This document shows positions 1 through 7,262 of a DNA stretch of 7,814 nt, in pieces. The stretch is from an uncultured Bryobacteraceae bacterium. Its GTDB lineage: Bacteria > Acidobacteriota > Terriglobia > Bryobacterales > Bryobacteraceae. The stretch lies in assembly GCA_937921835.1 (NCBI GenBank), contig CAKZVG010000038.1:1-7814 (forward strand), given 5' to 3'. The first letter of the stretch is position 1. The number at the start of each line of letters is the position of its first letter. The notes under the pieces were generated by a model. That model did no database searches. It worked only from the letters and a program-made list of their open reading frames with translations, and was not told where the DNA came from. A program made the translations under genes and the position numbers.

Positions 1-110
1 ACCTCAAAGAGGGGATTCGCCTCAGACCATGCGCTGCCCACCAGCAAGCCGGTGAGGATGGCCGCCAGGTAAATCCACACCTGCCGCCGTTCGAGGGTCA
101 GACGATCCAA
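1..110 (-). CDS. Partial membrane-protein gene, 5' end only (possible arsenite/bile-acid-type transporter)
   Basis: A reading frame runs off the left edge of the window and shows only its first 36 codons. I place the start at a TTG (110-108) because an AGGAG ribosome-binding site sits 7 nt upstream (minus strand, about 118-122) and no ATG is available. The visible protein begins MDRLTLERRQVWIYLAAILT and continues with GLLVGSAW: a short charged N-terminus, then one hydrophobic segment (about residues 12-28), so it is probably an inner-membrane protein. The LERRQVWIYLAAI pattern followed by a glycine-rich helix resembles the N-terminus of arsenic-resistance/bile acid:sodium symporter family transporters as I remember them, but with 36 residues this is only a guess. 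It lies 187 nt downstream of the PEP-CTERM gene on the same strand. Confidence 0.5.
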   Translation of the reverse strand, partial: MDRLTLERRQVWIYLAAILTGLLVGSAWSEANPLFE

Positions 111-297
111 AAAGGGGCTCCTATCCAGAAGTGTAAGCGGCCCTCGGCAGGCAGCGGCATCTCAGGCGCAAACCAATCGTCCACGCGGCGCCCGGGTGGA
201 TGTGGCTGTGACAAGGAAGACCCCTCGAGCGCCCTGGCTGGAGCGGCGGCCAGCGCTGAGCGAGAAACGCGCGGCGGCTGTTCGGTGCGCGCGCAGG

Positions 298-933
298 CTA
301 AACCGAGGCGTTCGGCCGGGCGCGCCCGCAAAGGGCGAAACCGCCCACCAGCGCGGCGAGCAACGGAATGGCCATCGACGGCTCGGGCACGTCGGAGACT
401 TGCATGCCGAGCGTCCAGCCGGTGATGGCGCCAATATCGCCGCCTGCGTTGTCGGAGAGGGTCAGGCGCCAGGTGCCGGCCGCGGCCTCTCCATCGAAGA
501 AGTTTGAGAGATCAAGGAACGCCGCACTGTCGGCGCCGCTCGCCGAGTAGAGGCCCGGCGGGACCAAACCGCCCCCTGCGGCGGCGGCCCACAAATCGGC
601 GCCCCCGTTTCCGAAGGTGTAATCGCCTCTGAAATCGGCATTAGACCCGAAGCCGGTCGACACCCGCCCCACGCGATGGAAAAGAGTCTGGGCCGTGCCG
701 CTCTCGACGTGCTGCAAGGTTCCGATGAGATCCCCGATCCAGGTGTGCGTGAATCCGAGAATCGTCACCGAAAGCCCGCCCGCAATCGCAGCCGGGTTGG
801 TGATCGTGATGTCCGAGAATGCCGAACCGCTGTCCGGAATCGAAAAGCCGGCCCCGGGCCCTCCCGTAATGACACCGGCAAGCGCACCCGGCGCGAGAGC
901 AAACAAAACACCAATCGCTAGATAGCGGTTCAA
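298..933 (-). CDS. Secreted P-domain-like protein with PEP-CTERM sorting signal
   Basis: The 211-residue precursor is predicted to be exported and processed by an exosortase. Residues 1-20 form a signal peptide (MNRYLAIGVLFALAPGALAG, probable cleavage after ALA). Residues about 31-178 resemble the proprotein-convertase P domain, a beta-sandwich: IPDSGSAFSDITIT near the front, FTHTWIGDLIGTL (61-73), then AAGTWRLTLSDNAGGD (151-166) and TGWTL (171-175). The C-terminus is a classic PEP-CTERM tail: VPEP (182-185), a hydrophobic helix (about 188-202), then the short basic GRAR (203-206). I chose the TTG at 933 over an upstream ATG at 999 because an AAGGGGG ribosome-binding site lies 7 nt upstream, the signal peptide starts right there, and a candidate -10 box lies inside the extra 22 codons. 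P domains in bacteria usually accompany proteases; here no protease domain is present, so its role (cell-surface or matrix protein) is inferred. No exosortase gene is in the window. Confidence 0.85.
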   Translation of the reverse strand: MNRYLAIGVLFALAPGALAGVITGGPGAGFSIPDSGSAFSDITITNPAAIAGGLSVTILGFTHTWIGDLIGTLQHVESGTAQTLFHRVGRVSTGFGSNADFRGDYTFGNGGADLWAAAAGGGLVPPGLYSASGADSAAFLDLSNFFDGEAAAGTWRLTLSDNAGGDIGAITGWTLGMQVSDVPEPSMAIPLLAALVGGFALCGRARPNASV

Positions 934-962
934 GGCACTGCCCCCTTGGTTGACAGAACACA

Positions 963-992
963 ATTGTAATACAGCAAGCGCGCCGAACACAA
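963..992 (-). promoter_or_regulatory. Candidate sigma70-type promoter of the PEP-CTERM gene
   Basis: On the minus strand a TACAAT (968-963) matches the -10 consensus at five of six positions. A TTGTGT (992-987) sits 18 nt upstream as a weak -35. Transcription would start near 956, giving a leader of about 23 nt that contains the AAGGGGG ribosome-binding site before the TTG start. The stretch 901-1000 is clearly richer in A/T than its surroundings. This is pattern matching by eye; no transcript data support it. Confidence 0.4.
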
Positions 993-1051
993 ACCGCAAT
1001 CACCCTACTCCCCGCGCGGTGTTTGCCTCAGCGCTGCCAGCCGTTCCAACG

Positions 1052-2371
1052 TCAAAGGCCTTGGCGGGACTCTTCGCTCCCCACGGCTGCTTGCGGTTGC
1101 GGCTTCCCTGCCGCCGAGAGGAAGAAGCGCCCCGGCAGCAGCCAGGAGGTGAGGATCGCCGAGAGCGGATGCATCAGGCCGGCGATGAGGAAGATGGGCT
1201 TGTAGGAGAAGCGGGCGACGAAATGGCCGGTCCCAAGGTTCGCCAGAATCCCGCCGATGGCCCCGCCCATGCCGGAGAAACCGGTGGCGGTTCCGACTTC
1301 GGTGGCCCGGAACAGGTCGGTCGGCAGGGTTTGCAGGTTGGCCACCCAGAAGGCGTGGCCGAAGGTCAGGAAACAGGTGGCCGCGATCGCCATCTCGGCC
1401 GTGGGCACGCGCGGCGCCAGGATCACCACCGGCAGGCAGGCCGCGCCGAGCGCCATCACGAACTTGCGCGCGCGGTGCAGCGGCCATCCGGCGCGCATCA
1501 GGCGTCCCGACAGCCAGCCGCCCAGCAGGTAGCCGAGATCGCCGAAGATGAAGGGCACCCAGGCGTACTTGCCGACCATCGCCAGGTCGAAGCCGCGTTC
1601 CTTGCGGAGGTACTCGGGCAGCCAGAAGATGGCGAAGTAGAGCACCGGATCGGTGAAAAAGCGGGTCAGGATTAACGTCCAGCAGCCGCGCATGCGGATC
1701 ACCTTGCGCCAGTCCAACTGTCCTCTCCTGACCGGGACGGTCTCCTCCGGCGGGCGCACGTGGTCCTTCATGTCCGCGTACTCCTCGGCCTTCAGCCAGC
1801 GGTTGCGGTGGGGCGGCTGATACAGCAGCAGCCAGCCGGCAAGCCAGAGCAGGCCCAGGCCGCCGGTGAACAGGAAGGAGGCGCGCCAGCCGAACAGCAG
1901 CGTCAGCCAGGCCACCATCGGGGGAGCGAGCGCCGAGCCCATCGACGAACCGGAATTGAAAATGCCGATGCCCAGGGCGCGCTGCTGGGGAGGGAACCAC
2001 TCCGCCACCGCCTTGGCCGCCGCCGGCCAGTTGCCGGGTTCGGTCAGCCCGAGCAGAAAACGCGCCCCGGCCAGCGACCACTTGCCCTGCGAGAAGGCGT
2101 GCAGCATCTGCGCCAGCGACCAGGAGGAGATGAACACCGCGAAACCGCGGCGCGTTCCGAGGCGGTCCACGATGTAGCCCGAGCCGGCGTACATGATGGC
2201 GTAGGCAAGCATGAACGCCACCAGGATGTGCGAGTAGTCGCGCTCGTCCATGCCGAAGTCGCGCCGCACGTCCACCGAGACGACGGAAAGCGTGAGGCGG
2301 TCGGCGTAGTTGATCATGGTCGCCATGCACAGCATGCCGGCGATCACCCATTTGAGCTTGGGGATCTTCAT
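1052..2371 (-). CDS. MFS transporter, anion:cation symporter (ACS) family, sugar-acid/hexuronate type
   Basis: The 439-residue protein has the length and layout of a 12-helix major facilitator, probably a proton-coupled importer of an organic anion such as a hexuronate or aldonate in the inner membrane. Visible landmarks are the first helix with INYADRLTLSVV (20-31), the family motif between helices 2 and 3 (GYIVDRLGTRR, 65-75), and the ACS/ExuT-like signature GLTEPGNWPAAAKAVAEWFP (108-127) followed by RALGIGIFNSGSSMGSALAPP (131-151). A hydrophilic central loop spans about 186-228, and a second six-helix half runs to about 415. The C-terminal 25 residues are polar. The ATG at 2371 lacks a strong ribosome-binding site. 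The gene is divergent from hoxE, with 97 nt between their start codons, and is followed 118 nt later by the PEP-CTERM gene. The substrate cannot be read from sequence; the link to hydrogen metabolism is positional only. Confidence 0.88.
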   Translation of the reverse strand: MKIPKLKWVIAGMLCMATMINYADRLTLSVVSVDVRRDFGMDERDYSHILVAFMLAYAIMYAGSGYIVDRLGTRRGFAVFISSWSLAQMLHAFSQGKWSLAGARFLLGLTEPGNWPAAAKAVAEWFPPQQRALGIGIFNSGSSMGSALAPPMVAWLTLLFGWRASFLFTGGLGLLWLAGWLLLYQPPHRNRWLKAEEYADMKDHVRPPEETVPVRRGQLDWRKVIRMRGCWTLILTRFFTDPVLYFAIFWLPEYLRKERGFDLAMVGKYAWVPFIFGDLGYLLGGWLSGRLMRAGWPLHRARKFVMALGAACLPVVILAPRVPTAEMAIAATCFLTFGHAFWVANLQTLPTDLFRATEVGTATGFSGMGGAIGGILANLGTGHFVARFSYKPIFLIAGLMHPLSAILTSWLLPGRFFLSAAGKPQPQAAVGSEESRQGL

Positions 2372-2372
2372 G

Positions 2373-2413
2373 CGTCGAGCCCAGCAGCAAGCGTATCAGC
2401 CGGGCGCTCGACG
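2373..2413. promoter_or_regulatory. Perfect 8-bp inverted repeat in the divergent MFS/hoxE intergenic region (candidate operator)
   Basis: CGTCGAGC at 2373-2380 and its exact reverse complement GCTCGACG at 2406-2413 flank a 25-nt spacer, so the arm centres are 33 bp apart, close to three helical turns. Each arm also contains the palindrome TCGA. The left arm ends 1 nt before the transporter start codon; the right arm lies 55 nt upstream of the hoxE ATG. Such a spacing suits a dimeric or looping regulator acting on both divergent genes. In transporter mRNA the two arms could alternatively pair as a hairpin next to the start codon. No regulator gene is present in the window, so this is a candidate only. 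Confidence 0.4.
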
Positions 2414-2419
2414 GCTCAA
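2392..2419 (-). promoter_or_regulatory. Weak candidate promoter of the MFS transporter gene
   Basis: On the minus strand TTGAGC (2419-2414, four of six -35 positions) is followed after 16 nt by GATACG (2397-2392, three of six -10 positions). The right arm of the inverted repeat falls in the spacer, and the left arm would lie just downstream of the predicted start of transcription near 2385. That placement would suit repression. The match is poor in the -10 box. Confidence 0.25.
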
Positions 2420-2442
2420 CCGCGCCCCACGCACTCTGAGAG

Positions 2443-2448
2443 AATAAG
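2443..2448 (+). promoter_or_regulatory. Weak candidate -10 box upstream of hoxE
   Basis: AATAAG matches the -10 consensus at four of six positions and is the only A/T-rich spot between the divergent start codons. No recognisable -35 box lies 16-18 nt upstream, so an activator or an alternative sigma factor would be needed. Transcription from here would start near 2455, downstream of the possible TTG start at 2451, which favours the ATG at 2469 as the true hoxE start. Confidence 0.2.
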
Positions 2449-2468
2449 ACTTGCGAATCGAGGACGGC

Positions 2469-2966
2469 ATGCCGCCAGACGCCAGCAAGCCAACCGCCAC
2501 GGTGAAGGACAATCGCGAGAAGATGCTCGAGCGGGCCATGTCCCGCCACCACTATTCGGGCGACGCCCTGATCGAAGTGCTGCACGCCGCGCAGGAATTG
2601 TACGGCTTCCTGTCGATTCCCCTGCTTCAGAGCATTGCGCGCAAGCTGCGCCTGCCGCCCAGCCGGGTACTGGGAGTGGCCACGTTCTACCACTTCTTTT
2701 CACTCGCGCCCAAGGGGGAGCACTTCTTCCAGGTCTGCACCGGAACGGCCTGCTACGTGGCCGGGGCGCAATCGCTGTTGGACGTGCTTGAACGGCGCTG
2801 CTGTAAGTCCGGGGGCACCAGCCCCGACGGCAAGGTCAGCGTGCAGTCGGCGCGCTGCATCGGATCCTGCGGGCTGGCGCCGGCCGTCATCTACGACGGC
2901 AAGATCCTGGCCCGCCTGACGCCGGAACAACTGAACGCGGAACTCGACCGGATCGGTGTCAAATGA
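2469..2966 (+). CDS. hoxE: HoxE, [2Fe-2S] subunit of bidirectional NAD-linked [NiFe] hydrogenase
   Basis: HoxE is the NuoE-like, thioredoxin-fold [2Fe-2S] protein of the diaphorase module and distinguishes cyanobacterial-type HoxEFUYH enzymes from the HoxFUYHI type. From the ATG at 2469 the protein has 165 residues, normal for the family. The helical N-terminal half carries the typical [18 protein letters not shown] and [13 protein letters not shown] segments. The cluster ligands are C90 and C95 (VCTGTAC, C-x4-C) and C130 and C134 (CIGSC, C-x3-C). The frame stays open back to a TTG at 2451, which would add six residues. I prefer the ATG because GAGGA lies 4 nt upstream of it. It is the first gene of the operon; its stop overlaps the hoxF start as ATGA. 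Confidence 0.93.
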   Translation: MPPDASKPTATVKDNREKMLERAMSRHHYSGDALIEVLHAAQELYGFLSIPLLQSIARKLRLPPSRVLGVATFYHFFSLAPKGEHFFQVCTGTACYVAGAQSLLDVLERRCCKSGGTSPDGKVSVQSARCIGSCGLAPAVIYDGKILARLTPEQLNAELDRIGVK

Positions 2967-4591
2967 CGTTTGAAGAGCTGATGGAGCAACAGGCGCGGGA
3001 GCTCGAGCGGCAACGGGCGCTCAGCCGGCGGATTTACTGCTGCACCGCCGCGGGCTGCGTCTCCTGCGGCGCGGAGGCGGTGCGGAAGGCGGTCGCCGCC
3101 GAAATTAAGTCCCGGGAACTGGATGGGACGATGGAGGTGTGCGGCACCGGCTGCATGGGCTTGTGCAGCCAGGGGCCGCTGGTGCGCACCTCCGATGACG
3201 GCGCGCTGTATGGGAACGTGGAAGCCGCCGACGCGGCGGCGCTGGTTTCGGCCGCGCCGGCCGATGACCCGCGGCTGGCCCAGCGCCGCATCGACACCAG
3301 CACGCCGTTTTTCGTCAAGCAGAAGAAGATCGTGCTGGCCAACAGCGGCGTCGTGGACCCGGAGCGCATCGCCGACTACATCGCCGCCGGCGGCTACCAG
3401 GCGCTGGCCAAGGCGGTCGCCGAGATGACCCCGCGGGAAGTGATCGCCGAAGTGCGCGCCAGCGGTTTGCGCGGGCGCGGCGGCGCCGGCTACCCCACGG
3501 CGCTCAAGTGGGAGCTGGTGGCCAAGCAGCCGGGCGCCACCAAATACGTGGTCTGCAACGCCGACGAGGGCGACCCCGGCGCCTTCATGGACCGCAGCGT
3601 TCTCGAAGGCGACCCGCACCGCGTGTTGGAGGGCATGGCCATCGCCGGCTACGCCGTGGGCGCGCAGCAGGGCTACGTCTACGTGCGCGGCGAGTACACG
3701 CTCGCCATCCAGCGCCTCCAGGCCGCCATCCGCCAGGCTGAGCGGGAGCGGCTGCTCGGCAGCCGGATCTTCGAGGACACCTTCCAGTTCCGCGTCGACC
3801 TGCGCATCGGCGCGGGCGCTTTCGTATGCGGCGAGGAGACCGCGCTGATCGCCTCCATCGAAGGGCGCCGCGGACAGCCGCGCCAGCGCCCGCCCTATCC
3901 GCCCGAATCCGGCCTGTGGGGCAAACCCACCCTGATCAACAACGTCGAGACCTTCGCCAACATCCCGCCCATTCTGGTGAACGGCGGGGAGTGGTTCGCG
4001 GGCATCGGCTCGGCGCCCAGCACCGGCACCAAGGTCTTCGCGCTGGCGGGCAAGATCGTCAATACCGGCCTGATCGAGGTGCCCATGGGCACCTCGCTGC
4101 GCGAGATCGTGTTCGATATCGGGGGCGGCGTCCCCGGCGGCGGGGAGTTCAAGGCCGCGCAGACGGGCGGGCCTTCCGGCGGCTGCATCCCGGCCGAGTT
4201 CCTGGACACGCCGGTCGATTTCGAGTCGCTTGCCCGGATCGGCTCCATCATGGGCTCGGGCGGGTTGATCGTGATGGACAAGACCTCGTCGATGGTGGAC
4301 GTGGCGCGCTACTTCATGGAGTTCTGCATGGAGGAGTCCTGCGGCAAGTGCATTCCCTGCCGCGCGGGCACGGCGCAGATGCACGACATCCTCACGCGCA
4401 TCCTGAAGCGCGAGGCAACGCGCGCGGACCTGGAGATGCTCGAGCGCCTGTGCGTGCTGCTCGGCGAGACCAGCCTGTGCGGCCTCGGGCAGACGGCGCC
4501 AAACCCGGTGCTGAGCACGTTGAAGTATTTCCGCCGGGAGTACGAGGAACTGCTGCCCGCGGAGCACTCGGCGGCGGGAGGTGAGCGATGA
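2963..4591 (+). CDS. hoxF: HoxF, NADH- and FMN-binding diaphorase subunit
   Basis: HoxF binds NAD(H) and FMN and passes electrons into the FeS relay. The 542-residue protein has the usual two-part build. An N-terminal thioredoxin-like [2Fe-2S] domain (about 20-100) shows CCTAAGC (26-32) and [10 protein letters not shown] (59-68). A NuoF-like domain then carries the glycine-rich nucleotide loop [16 protein letters not shown] (168-183), the FMN motif [13 protein letters not shown] (199-211), YVYVRGEY (238-245), [13 protein letters not shown] (289-301), and the SLBB-like middle part. The N3-type [4Fe-4S] ligands are C460, C463 and C466 (ESCGKCIPC) with C506 (SLCGLGQ). It ends shortly after this domain, without the extra ferredoxin domain found in bifurcating HydB/HndC-type relatives. 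The ATG overlaps the hoxE stop by 4 nt and has only a weak ribosome-binding site, so translation is probably coupled. Confidence 0.96.
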   Translation: MTFEELMEQQARELERQRALSRRIYCCTAAGCVSCGAEAVRKAVAAEIKSRELDGTMEVCGTGCMGLCSQGPLVRTSDDGALYGNVEAADAAALVSAAPADDPRLAQRRIDTSTPFFVKQKKIVLANSGVVDPERIADYIAAGGYQALAKAVAEMTPREVIAEVRASGLRGRGGAGYPTALKWELVAKQPGATKYVVCNADEGDPGAFMDRSVLEGDPHRVLEGMAIAGYAVGAQQGYVYVRGEYTLAIQRLQAAIRQAERERLLGSRIFEDTFQFRVDLRIGAGAFVCGEETALIASIEGRRGQPRQRPPYPPESGLWGKPTLINNVETFANIPPILVNGGEWFAGIGSAPSTGTKVFALAGKIVNTGLIEVPMGTSLREIVFDIGGGVPGGGEFKAAQTGGPSGGCIPAEFLDTPVDFESLARIGSIMGSGGLIVMDKTSSMVDVARYFMEFCMEESCGKCIPCRAGTAQMHDILTRILKREATRADLEMLERLCVLLGETSLCGLGQTAPNPVLSTLKYFRREYEELLPAEHSAAGGER

Positions 4592-5304
4592 GCGTCAAGA
4601 CGCTGGTAATCGACGGCAAGGCGGTCACCGGGCGCGCGGGCGAGACCATCTTCAACGTGGCCTGGGAAAACGGCGTCCGCATCCCGCGTCTGTGCCACGT
4701 CGGCGGGCTCTCCGACGTGGGCGCCTGCCGGCTGTGTCTGGTGGAGATCGAAGGACAGCGCAAACTGGCCGCCGCCTGCCTCACGCCGGTCGAGGAGGGC
4801 ATGGTGGTGCATACCTCCAGCGAGCGCCTGAAGGAGCACCGGCGGCTGATCCTCGAACTGCTGCTGGCCGAGCGCAATCACGTCTGCGCTGTCTGCGTGA
4901 TGAACGGCGCCTGCGAGCTGCAAGACCTGGCCGCCGAACTGGGCGTCGATCACGTCCGGCTGCGCTACCGTTTTCCGAAGCTGGGCGTCGACACCAGCCA
5001 CGAGCGCTTCGGACAGGACCAGAACCGCTGCATCTTGTGCACCCGCTGCGTCCGGGTGTGCGACGAAGTGGAGGGCGCGCACACCAAGGACGTGTTCGGG
5101 CGCGGTTCCGGCTCGCTGATCATCAACGACATGGGCGGGCCGTGGGGCGAATCCGACACCTGCACCTCCTGCGGCAAGTGCGTGCAGGTGTGCCCCACCG
5201 GCGCGCTCTTCTCGAAGGGCAAGTCGGTGGCCGAGATGCGCAAGGACCGCGGGTTCCTGAAGTACATCGTCACCGCCAGGGAGAAGCGCGAATGGATTCG
5301 CTAG
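4588..5304 (+). CDS. hoxU: HoxU, iron-sulfur relay subunit of the diaphorase module
   Basis: HoxU corresponds to the N-terminal part of NuoG and wires HoxF to the hydrogenase module. The 238 residues hold every expected cluster. The plant-type [2Fe-2S] domain uses C36, C47, C50 and C64 ([15 protein letters not shown]). The His-Cys cluster region reads [17 protein letters not shown], with H98, C100, C103 and C109. Two [4Fe-4S] sites follow: C148, C151, C154, C158 ([12 protein letters not shown]) and C192, C195, C198, C202 ([13 protein letters not shown]). The length is typical for the family. The ATG overlaps the hoxF stop by 4 nt (ATGA) and has a strong GGAGG ribosome-binding site 6 nt upstream, so HoxU could be translated both independently and by coupling. 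Confidence 0.96.
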   Translation: MSVKTLVIDGKAVTGRAGETIFNVAWENGVRIPRLCHVGGLSDVGACRLCLVEIEGQRKLAAACLTPVEEGMVVHTSSERLKEHRRLILELLLAERNHVCAVCVMNGACELQDLAAELGVDHVRLRYRFPKLGVDTSHERFGQDQNRCILCTRCVRVCDEVEGAHTKDVFGRGSGSLIINDMGGPWGESDTCTSCGKCVQVCPTGALFSKGKSVAEMRKDRGFLKYIVTAREKREWIR

Positions 5305-5834
5305 AGCGCAAGGTAAGAGTGGCGACGGCCTGGCTGGGCGGCTGCTCGGGCTGCCACATGTCGCTGCTCGACATGGACGAGCGCCTGCTCGAACTGGCGG
5401 ACCGGATCGAGCTGTGCGCTTCGCCGCTCACCGATTACAAGGACTTCCCGCCGGTGGACGTGGCGCTGGTGGAAGGCGCAGTCGCCAACCAGGACCATCT
5501 CGAGCACATCCGCCACATCCGCGCCAACTCGAAGATCCTGGTTTCCTTCGGCGACTGCGCGGTGACCGGCAACGTGCCCGCCATGCGCAACGCCTACGGC
5601 GTCGAGGACGTGCTCAACGAGGCCTACCGGGCCAACACCTCGGTGGTGGTCGGGGTGCCGGTGGGCAACGCCGTCGTGCCCCGGCTGCTCGGCCGCGTAC
5701 GGCCGGTGCACGAAGTGGTGGCGGTGGACCTGTTCCTGCAAGGCTGCCCGCCCGACGCTCAGGCCATCCACGAACTGTTGGCCGCGCTCGTCGAGGGGCG
5801 CCGGCCGGCGCTCGAAGGACGGAGGTTCGGATAA
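5292..5834 (+). CDS. hoxY: HoxY, small subunit of the [NiFe] hydrogenase
   Basis: HoxY carries the proximal [4Fe-4S] cluster between the Ni-Fe site in HoxH and the HoxU relay. The protein has 180 residues, the compact form typical of group 3d small subunits, without a Tat signal or medial/distal cluster domain, so it is cytoplasmic. The four ligands are C18 and C21 ([17 protein letters not shown]), C89 ([16 protein letters not shown]) and C152 ([10 protein letters not shown]). The frame is open well upstream within hoxU, but the family N-terminus begins at the ATG 5292, which follows AGGGAGAAG. It overlaps the end of hoxU by 13 nt, the longest overlap in the operon. Confidence 0.95.
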   Translation: MDSLERKVRVATAWLGGCSGCHMSLLDMDERLLELADRIELCASPLTDYKDFPPVDVALVEGAVANQDHLEHIRHIRANSKILVSFGDCAVTGNVPAMRNAYGVEDVLNEAYRANTSVVVGVPVGNAVVPRLLGRVRPVHEVVAVDLFLQGCPPDAQAIHELLAALVEGRRPALEGRRFG

Positions 5835-7261
5835 TGTCCCGGCGCATCCTCATCAACCCGGTCACGCGCATCGAAGGCCACGCCAAGATCTCCATCTACG
5901 TGGACGAAACGGGGGAGATCTCGGGCGCGCAGTTCCATGTGGTCGAGCTGCGCGGCTTCGAGAAGTTCGCGCAGGGGCGCCCCTTCCATGAGATGCCGGG
6001 CCTGATGGCGCGCACTTGCGGCATCTGCCCGGTGAGCCACGTGCTGGCCGGCTCGAAGGCGGGTGACGCGCTGCTCGGCATCGCGCCCCCGGAGGCCGCT
6101 CAGAAGCAGCGCCGCCTGATGAATTACGCGCAGCACCTGCAATCCCACGCGCTCAGCTTCTTCCATCTTTCGAGCCCGGATTTCCTGCTTGGCTTCGACA
6201 GCGACCCGGCGCGGCGCAACATCTTCGGCCTTGCCGCCAGCGATCCCGATTTCGCGCGCCGCGGCATCCGGCTGCGGCAGTTCGGACAGACCGTGATCGA
6301 GATGCTGGGCGGCAGGCGCATTCATCCTCCCTTCAGCGCGCCCGGCGGAATGACGCGCGTGCTCGAACAGGCCGACGTGGACGAGATCCGGGCCTGGATC
6401 CCGGAAGCCTACGAGTCGGTCCGCCTGGCGCTGGCGCGCTTCAAGAAGGTCGTCGACGAGTACCCGGACGAGATCGAGCATATCGGCAACTTCCCCTCGC
6501 TGTTCATGGGGCTGGTGAACCGCTACGGCGAACTCGAACTCTACGACGGCGCCATCCGCTTTGTCGACGGCGAGGGGAACGTGGTGGCCGACGGGCTGGA
6601 TCCGGCGCGCTATCAGACCTACATCGGCGAGGCCGCCGAAGAGTGGTCCTACATGAAGTTCCCCTACTACAAGCCGCTCGGCTACCCGGGCGGCATGTAC
6701 CGGGTGGGGCCGCTGGCGCGCCTGAACGTGTGCAACTCCACCGGTACGCCGCTGGCCGACCGCGAGCTGCGCGAGTTCCGCCAGCGCGGCAAAGGCGCCG
6801 TCTGCGCCGCCTTCTACTACCACTGGGCGCGCCTCATCGAGATGCTCCACGCGGTGGAGCGCATCGAGGAACTGGCCGCCGATCCCGCGATCCTGAGCAA
6901 GCAGGTGCGGGCGCGCGCGGGCCAGAACCGCAACCTGGGCGTGGGCGTCTGCGAGGCCCCGCGCGGCACCCTGTTCCATCACTACGAGGTGGACGACAAC
7001 GGGCTGGTGCGCAAGGTGAACCTGCTCATCGCCACCGGCCAGAACAACCTGGCCATGAACCAGGCCGTGGAGCAGACGGCGCGGCGCTTCCTGCGGCCGG
7101 ACCAGGTGACCGAAGGCGCGCTCAACCGCGTGGAGGCGGCGATCCGCTGCTTCGACCCGTGCCTGTCCTGCGCCACGCACGCCGCCGGACGCTGGCCGCT
7201 GGTGGTGGAGTTCCGGCGCCCGTCGGGCGAACTGCTCTCGCGCGTGGTCCGCGGCGGCTGA
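5834..7261 (+). CDS. hoxH: HoxH, catalytic [NiFe] large subunit
   Basis: HoxH holds the Ni-Fe active site where H2 is split or formed. The 475-residue protein starts at the ATG 5834, which overlaps the hoxY stop by 1 nt (TAATG) with GGAGG 8 nt upstream. The much longer open frame extending back to 5414 lies inside hoxY and is not used. Near the N-terminus is RIEGHAKI (12-19). The L1 motif [10 protein letters not shown] (60-69) gives Ni ligands C62 and C65. The L2 motif DPCLSCATH (441-449) gives C443 and C446. A 26-residue tail (450-475, beginning AAGRWPLV) follows H449; this is the extension that a HoxW-type protease removes after nickel insertion. Both motifs are intact, so the subunit should be catalytically competent, subject to hyp genes elsewhere. 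Confidence 0.97.
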   Translation: MSRRILINPVTRIEGHAKISIYVDETGEISGAQFHVVELRGFEKFAQGRPFHEMPGLMARTCGICPVSHVLAGSKAGDALLGIAPPEAAQKQRRLMNYAQHLQSHALSFFHLSSPDFLLGFDSDPARRNIFGLAASDPDFARRGIRLRQFGQTVIEMLGGRRIHPPFSAPGGMTRVLEQADVDEIRAWIPEAYESVRLALARFKKVVDEYPDEIEHIGNFPSLFMGLVNRYGELELYDGAIRFVDGEGNVVADGLDPARYQTYIGEAAEEWSYMKFPYYKPLGYPGGMYRVGPLARLNVCNSTGTPLADRELREFRQRGKGAVCAAFYYHWARLIEMLHAVERIEELAADPAILSKQVRARAGQNRNLGVGVCEAPRGTLFHHYEVDDNGLVRKVNLLIATGQNNLAMNQAVEQTARRFLRPDQVTEGALNRVEAAIRCFDPCLSCATHAAGRWPLVVEFRRPSGELLSRVVRGG

Positions 7262-7262
7262 C

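Noticed and set aside
268..291. CGCGC/GCGCG inverted repeat just after the PEP-CTERM stop, followed by TTT on the minus strand, as a terminator
   Set aside because: Short stem with a 14-nt loop in sequence full of GC dinucleotides, and only three T residues follow; not convincing as an intrinsic terminator.
98..331. 77-codon minus-strand frame ending in VDDWFAPEMPLPAEGRLHF
   Set aside because: The last part looks protein-like, but the first half overlaps the end of the PEP-CTERM gene, there is no ribosome-binding site before any internal start, and it overlaps the better-supported TTG start of the edge gene.
1005..2693. Very long open frame (562 codons) on the minus strand across the transporter and the start of hoxE
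   Set aside because: It overlaps the MFS gene on the same strand in another frame, is rich in Arg/Ala/Pro/Gly/His and resembles no family; it is open only because the DNA is GC-rich.
3038..3168. Extra cysteines in the N-terminal HoxF domain (C26, C35, C68) as a possible additional cluster
   Set aside because: CC-x4-C and CGxGCxxLC patterns are, as I recall, usual in cyanobacterial HoxF, so only C35 might be unusual; not enough to propose a new cluster.
2891..4567. 558-codon open frame antisense to hoxF
   Set aside because: Its phase mirrors hoxF codons and its composition (His, Ala, Arg, Asp, Gly, Val) is that of an antisense shadow; hoxF itself is unambiguous.
5414..5833. 140-codon in-frame upstream extension of HoxH
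   Set aside because: It lies wholly within hoxY, is Arg/Gly/Ala-rich, and HoxH family proteins begin at the [16 protein letters not shown] start, which has its own GGAGG.
5759..7180. 473-codon open frame antisense to hoxH
   Set aside because: Low-complexity antisense shadow of a well-supported gene.
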